From Vigna angularis (lineage: Eukaryota; Streptophyta; Magnoliopsida; Fabales; Fabaceae): a stretch of DNA of 64,000 bases. Within the stretch, counting starts at the first letter, position 1, and each line of letters opens with the position of its first letter. Where the stretch lies: positions 12,586,001 through 12,650,000 of the forward strand of contig NC_068974.1 of the NCBI RefSeq assembly GCF_016808095.1, written 5' to 3'. The position numbers and the translations under genes are program-made. The notes under the pieces are model-generated. The model was given only the letters and a program-made list of their open reading frames with translations. It was not told the origin of the DNA and searched no databases. Below are positions 59,440-64,000 of this stretch, piece after piece.

Positions 59440-62400
59440 GCATATAGATCATATGCACCAAGCTTGGAACATATAAATTGAATTCTACGCCCCCTTAGAG
59501 ATTTGGTCAGAATGTCTGCGAGTTGTTCATTAGAGTTGACAAACTTAGTAACAAGATCCTTTGCAATAACTTCTCTCTAAAAAAAATGACAATCAATCTC
59601 TGTGTTTTGTTCTTTCATGAAACACTGGATTAGAGACGATGTGAAGGGCGGCTTGATTGTCACAGTACAACTTCATCTGCTCATTTTCACAAAATTTCAA
59701 CTCTTCAAGGAGTTGTCTAATCCACACAAGTTCACATGTAGTTAGAGCCATAGATCAATACTCAACTTTAGCACTAGATCGAGCAACAACACTTTGTTTC
59801 TTACGTTTTCAAGATACAAGGTTCCCTCCAAGTAAAACACAGTATCCTGTGGTAGATGTTCTGTCAATTGGACAACTAGCCCAATTTGCATCACAATATC
59901 CCTCAACTCGAGTGCTTCCCTTGTCCTCATACAACAATCCCTGTCCTGGGTTCCCTTTTACATATCTGAGAATGTGAATCACTACATTCCAATTATCACC
60001 ATGTGTATTTTGCATAAATTGACTAACAACTCTAACCGGATAAGAAAGATCAGGTCTTGTTATGGTAAGATAGATGAGTTTTCCAACAAGCCTTCTATAT
60101 CTCTCTGGGTCTTTGAAAAGTTCACCTTGGTCTTTCATTAACTTTTGATTTGAGTCCATAGGACTATCAATGGGCCTGCAATTTGTCAAGCCTGTTTCCT
60201 CCAAAATATCAAGAGCATATTTTCTTTGTGAAATGATGACACCTTCCTTTGATTGTGTGCCACTTCAATACCAAAGAAATATTTTAGCCGACCCAGATCT
60301 TTGGTCTGAAAGTGGTTGAACAAATGATTATTTAATTGAGCAATTCTAGTGACGTCATTTCCTGTAATGACAATATCATCAACATAGACCATAAGATAAA
60401 CGCATTTATCAGGAGAAGAGTGACTATAAAATACTGAATGATTCGTCTCACATCGTTTCAATCCAAAATGTTGCACAACCCGACTAAATTTACCAAATCA
60501 AGCTCGAGGTGATTGCTTCAAGCCATAGAGGGAACGATGTAATTTACAAACTAACCCAGACTCCCCCTGAGCAACAAACCTAGGAGGTTGCTCCATGTAT
60601 ATCTCTTCTTCTAGATCACCATGAAGAATAGCATTTTTAATGTCCAACTGGTACAAGGGCCACTGACAAATGGCAACCATAGCAAGCAAAATATGAACAG
60701 TACTGGTTTTAGCCATAGGAGAAAAGGCATCACAATAGTCGAGGCCATAGACTTTAGTATATCCCTTATCTACCAGACGAGCTTTGAGACGATCGATTGC
60801 ACCAATAAGACCAACCTTAATAGCATAGACCCATCTACAATCAACAGGCTTCTTACCAGGAGGAAAAGCAACAAGGTCCCAAGTGTCATTGTGTTCAAGT
60901 GCCTGCATTTCATCAATCATGGCTTGTCGCCATTCAGGATGACTAAGTGCCTCATGAACATTATTAGGAACCTTAATGGAAGATAAGGAAGAAACAAAAG
61001 AGAAATATGGAGGAGACAAACGATGATAACTCAAAAAATTATAAACAGGATAAGGATTACGAGTAGAGTGAATACCTTTCCGAAGGGAATTAGGCCAATT
61101 ATTATCTGAGTCAAGAGAGGGTTAGGAGGATGAAGGATCCATGGTTTGGGAATCTAATGAAGGAGGATCTGAGTCTCGAGAATCTTCAGTGTTCTGAGTT
61201 TGAGATTGTGTCCGACGCTGATATGTAAGAGGAGGTGGAGGAATAATGTCATTTAAATTATGAGTTTGAGGTAAAGAAGCAGGAGTAACCAAGGGATCAC
61301 ATGATGGTAGACGAAACATTTGTTGAACAGATGAACAGTCCTCCATGGAGGACAAGAAAAAAAATGTATCCTCAAAAAGAATGTGACATCAGCAAACATA
61401 TAATACCTCTTGGTTGAGGGAGAATAAAATTTATACCCTTTCTAAAGGCGAGAGTATCCCACAAAGACACACTTAATAGCTTTTGTAGAGAGTTTATCAA
61501 GACTTGGAGAAACATTATGAATAAAACAAGTACACCCAAATATACGAGGAGATACATGGTAAAGAAGGTCATTTGGAAAAATGACAGAGTGAGGGACTTT
61601 ATTGTCAAGAGAGGAAGAAGCCATCCTATTGATCAGAAAACAGGCAGTAAGGACTGCATCACCCCAATGATGAACATGAACATTAGTATTCAACATCAAG
61701 GAGCGTACAGTTTCAATGAGATGTCTATTCTTTCTCTCTGTAATGTCATTTTGTTGTGGAGTGTGGAGACATATTGACTGAAGTAAAATTCCTTGGGAAG
61801 ATAAAAGAATGAAGAAAATGTTGTAGAAGAGTATTACTTAGCATTATCACTTCTAAGCATTTTAATTATCTTCCCAAATTGGTTCTTAATTTCATTAAAA
61901 AAGACAGAAATATTGTCAAAAGTTTAGATCTCTCTTTCATTAAATAAACCCAAGTACATCACGAAAATTCATTAATAAAGGTTATAAAATAATTAAAACC
62001 AAAAGAAGTAACATGACTTGGTCCCCAAATATCAGAGTGAATAGTTGAAAAGGCAAAATTACTTCGCGTCTCAGACTTTTTAGGATAGGAAGATCTAACA
62101 TGTTTTCCTAACTGGCAAGACTCACAATCTAAGACTTGAATGTGTTTGAGACTTGGAACCATCATCTTCAACTTGGATAAGCTTGGGTGGCCCAACCGAT
62201 CATGCAAAAGTTTTGGGGATGAAGTTGCGAAACAGGAAATTGAGGAGTTAGGTTTTAAGAAATGAAGTCCTCGTGACTCATGTCCTTCTCCAATCAAACG
62301 ACCCGTACCATGTTCCTATGTAACAAAGGAATTAGCATAAAAGGTTACAAAACAATTTAAGGAACAAGTCAATTGACTCAAAGAGATTAAATTGTAAGGA

Positions 62401-63200
62401 CAATGAGGAATATACAAAACAAAATTCAATTTTAGTGAAGGAGATAGGGAAACTTTGCCAATCCCCTGAGATGCAACTTTGGATCCATTGGCAACAGTAA
62501 TGAAATGAGGAGTTTTCGAAGAGGACAAGGAAGGAAATGAAGGGATGTTACCAGAGATATGATCTGAGGCACCTGAGTCAAGAATCCATGGACTATGACC
62601 TTCCACAGATTGAGAGATGCAAGCAGAGGCACCTGAGTCAAGAATCCATGGACTATGACCTTCCACAGATTGAGAGATGCAGGCAGTTGACACATTTGAC
62701 ACTGAGGAGGATTGGCCAAGATTAGAAGAATTTTCAAACTTGTACCTCAAAAACTCTTGGTACTCTTCATCAAAAATTCTAGATTCTGAATTATCAGATT
62801 TAAACACATGAGTAGCTTTGTATGGAAAGCCATGCAAGGAATATCCACTTCGACCACCATGTCCTCCTCGGTTGCTCCTACCTCCTCTTCTTTGTGGTGT
62901 CACCATTGCTAATGTTTCAATAGCATCACTTAAATTCTCGTCTTTTACCAATGTAGGTACCCGAAGGAGTCGAGTAACTAAGCCATTGATCGATGGGATT
63001 TGATCACCAGCTAAAACTTGATCACGTACATATTCAAAATCAGAGTGTAAACTTTTCAAAATTAGGACCATGTAAAACTTGTCAAGCTTTGTTAATGAAT
63101 CAGCCAAAGAAGTTCTTTAACTCTTCTACCGCAGCCCGAGATTTTGCTATATGGGAAAGCATATCATGGTTGACTTGTTTGAGAGAAGTTGCTCTTTGGG
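59440..63200 (-). pseudogene. Copia element B polyprotein remnant
   Basis: The gag end (SHIAKSRAAVEELK; ADSLTKLDKFYMVLILKSLH) starts at the element C junction. A glycine/arginine-rich stretch (RRGGRSNRGGHGGRSG) precedes the protease motif, which is duplicated (see repeat 62566-62685). Integrase has KLLHDRLGHPSLSKLK, CESCQLGKHVRSSYP and HWGDAVLTACFLINRM, but the middle of its core (61958-61700) is broken. RT has WRQAMIDEMQALEHNDTW, QLDIKNAILHGDLEEEIYME and an intact YVDD (YVDDIVITGND, near 60390). RNase H has GYCDANWASCPIDRTSTTGY and YCDNQAALHI. Stops lie near 60497, 60187 and 59808. Confidence 0.85.
62566..62685 (-). repeat. In-frame 60-bp tandem duplication over the protease active site
   Basis: Two 60-bp units, 62566-62625 and 62626-62685, are almost identical. 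Each encodes ACISQSVEGHSPWILDSGAS, so the catalytic DSG motif appears twice, 20 residues apart. Only the second is followed by the usual DHISGN. Confidence 0.95.
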
Positions 63201-63203
63201 TTG

Positions 63204-63352
63204 TGTTAGATGTTAAGTTGTGTGTTTATGTTAATTGAGCTCAGCCCATTCTGTATTTAGGGTTTAACCCTTATCTTACATTATAAATAAACTACCCTAT
63301 GTGTATGCTAAACACATAAGGGAGATTTCTCCTAATCTTCTCCACTATTTCA
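63204..63352 (+). repeat. 5' LTR of copia element C
   Basis: 149 bp with TATA-like CATTATAAATAAAC and the phrase CTATGTGTATGCTAAACACA, shared with the short solo LTR at 57510-57683. Confidence 0.75.
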
Positions 63353-63724
63353 TATGGTATCTAGAGCTTAGGTTTTGTTCCAGCCAGTTCCACAGTCTCC
63401 GGTACCCATCGATGTCGTCGTCGTCGCAGTCGCCATCGCCGCCGCCGCCGGAATTCCAAAATCGACCGACGACCATACCATCCGGATCTTCTCAGTCGGG
63501 CGACCACCGTGGTGCAAAGATCGTGGCAAACGGACTATCCACGCACCTCCACACGTCACCGAACCAGTCACCAGATCCGCTGCTTCCCGCCGCGCATGCC
63601 GGAGCGTCACCGGCGAGATCCGCCGCCGACCAGGACCATCGTGATCGCCTCCTTGTTCTCTTTCTAGATCTGTTGTCGTTGCGTCAATCGGAGCACTTTG
63701 GATTTTTAGGGTTTCTCCCTCTCC

Positions 63725-64000
63725 ATGGCTGCCCAACGTGATGATCCACCTCCCCGATCACCGTCTGCATACTATCCTACTTCATCAAATACCATAAACA
63801 ACCCTGCACTCTTTCAAGAATTTCTCAGATGGTATGAGGACCGTTAGTACTCTAGTTCCACTACATCTGCTTCTGTTATACGCACAGGTACTCCTTTTGT
63901 TGGTCTGACTCACTCTCTCGGATCTTGGGTCCTTGACTCAGGCGCCACCGATCATATCACTGGTAACAAGTCCTTGTTTTCTTCCTTGTCATGTCCGAAT
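63725..64000 (+). pseudogene. Copia element C polyprotein start, gag deleted
   Basis: ATG at 63725 opens MAAQRDDPPPRSPSAYYP, then FQEFLRWYEDR, a stop (63847-63849), and GLTHSLGSWVLDSGATDHIT with the protease DSGA motif. The gag core and zinc knuckle normally found between start and protease are absent. Reading continues past 64000. Confidence 0.8.

Larger units (their letters stand above)
59255..63202 (-). mobile_element. Ty1/copia element B, minus strand, interrupted by element C
   Basis: The 3' LTR is 59422-59255 (TGTTGAAGTATAATG to ACTTTTCA), preceded by the polypurine tract TTGAGGGGGAG. Integrase, RT, RNase H and part of gag are present. At 63203 it stops within gag, where the LTR of element C begins, so the 5' part lies beyond the window or is lost. 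It lies in the 3' LTR of element A. Confidence 0.82.
63204..64000 (+). mobile_element. Ty1/copia element C, start only, running past the window
   Basis: LTR 63204-63352 (TGTTAGATGTTAAG to CTATTTCA), then the primer site TGGTATCTAGAGC at 63355. A GC-rich leader follows to the ATG at 63725. The far end is outside the window, so no duplication can be tested. Confidence 0.8.

Overview
This window is nuclear DNA from a dicot plant. AT-rich intergenic sequence, a TIR-type NBS-LRR resistance gene, spliced genes with GT-AG introns and several plant LTR-retrotransposon lineages all point that way. The repeat families look legume-like (Phaseoleae), but the species is an inference. Two host genes read cleanly: a complete type II metacaspase (43450-45604, +) and the last 23 exons of a FORGETTER1/Strawberry-notch gene (46864-55659, -). 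They converge tail to tail. Almost everything else is mobile DNA, much of it nested.

Layout. (1) 1-5464: the 3' half of a Ty3/gypsy Tat-lineage element, with degenerate pol, an 81-bp tandem repeat, a spliced antisense gene with its own TATA box, and a probable 3' LTR. (2) 6640-23054: a minus-strand TIR-NBS-LRR pseudogene cut apart by insertions. These are a chromovirus fragment (6640-7890), an Athila-like gag-only element (8325-13997, TSD ATTTG), a hAT-like MITE in intron 1 (15652-16205) and a chromovirus (16708-22887, TSD TCTTC) that itself holds a solo LTR (20645-21846). (3) 23300-29253: a minus-strand Ty1/copia element (TSD GCTCA) just upstream of the resistance gene, carrying a Ty3-type solo LTR inside its protease codons (26343-27990, TSD CACAT). 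(4) 29686-31740: a degenerate 18-bp minisatellite. (5) 32970-42024: two related long solo LTRs (TSDs GTGTG and TGAAA), a MULE-like element with long inverted ends (36357-37807, 10-bp TSD), a TRIM cluster and AT microsatellites. (6) 43450-55659: the two host genes, with a hAT-like insert in an FGT1 intron. (7) 55822-64000: three nested Ty1/copia elements in the intron upstream of the first visible FGT1 exon. The N-terminal FGT1 exons must lie beyond the window or be lost.

Exact target-site duplications fix most element boundaries. Where a duplication falls in an exon, host reading resumes in frame across it, so the order of insertions can be deduced. No CRISPR array, rRNA or tRNA gene was recognised. 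I found no convincing new enzymatic system. The most unusual signals are the antisense spliced gene of the Tat element, short motifs amplified inside several unrelated LTRs, the gag-only element, and the possible gene-carrying MULE.
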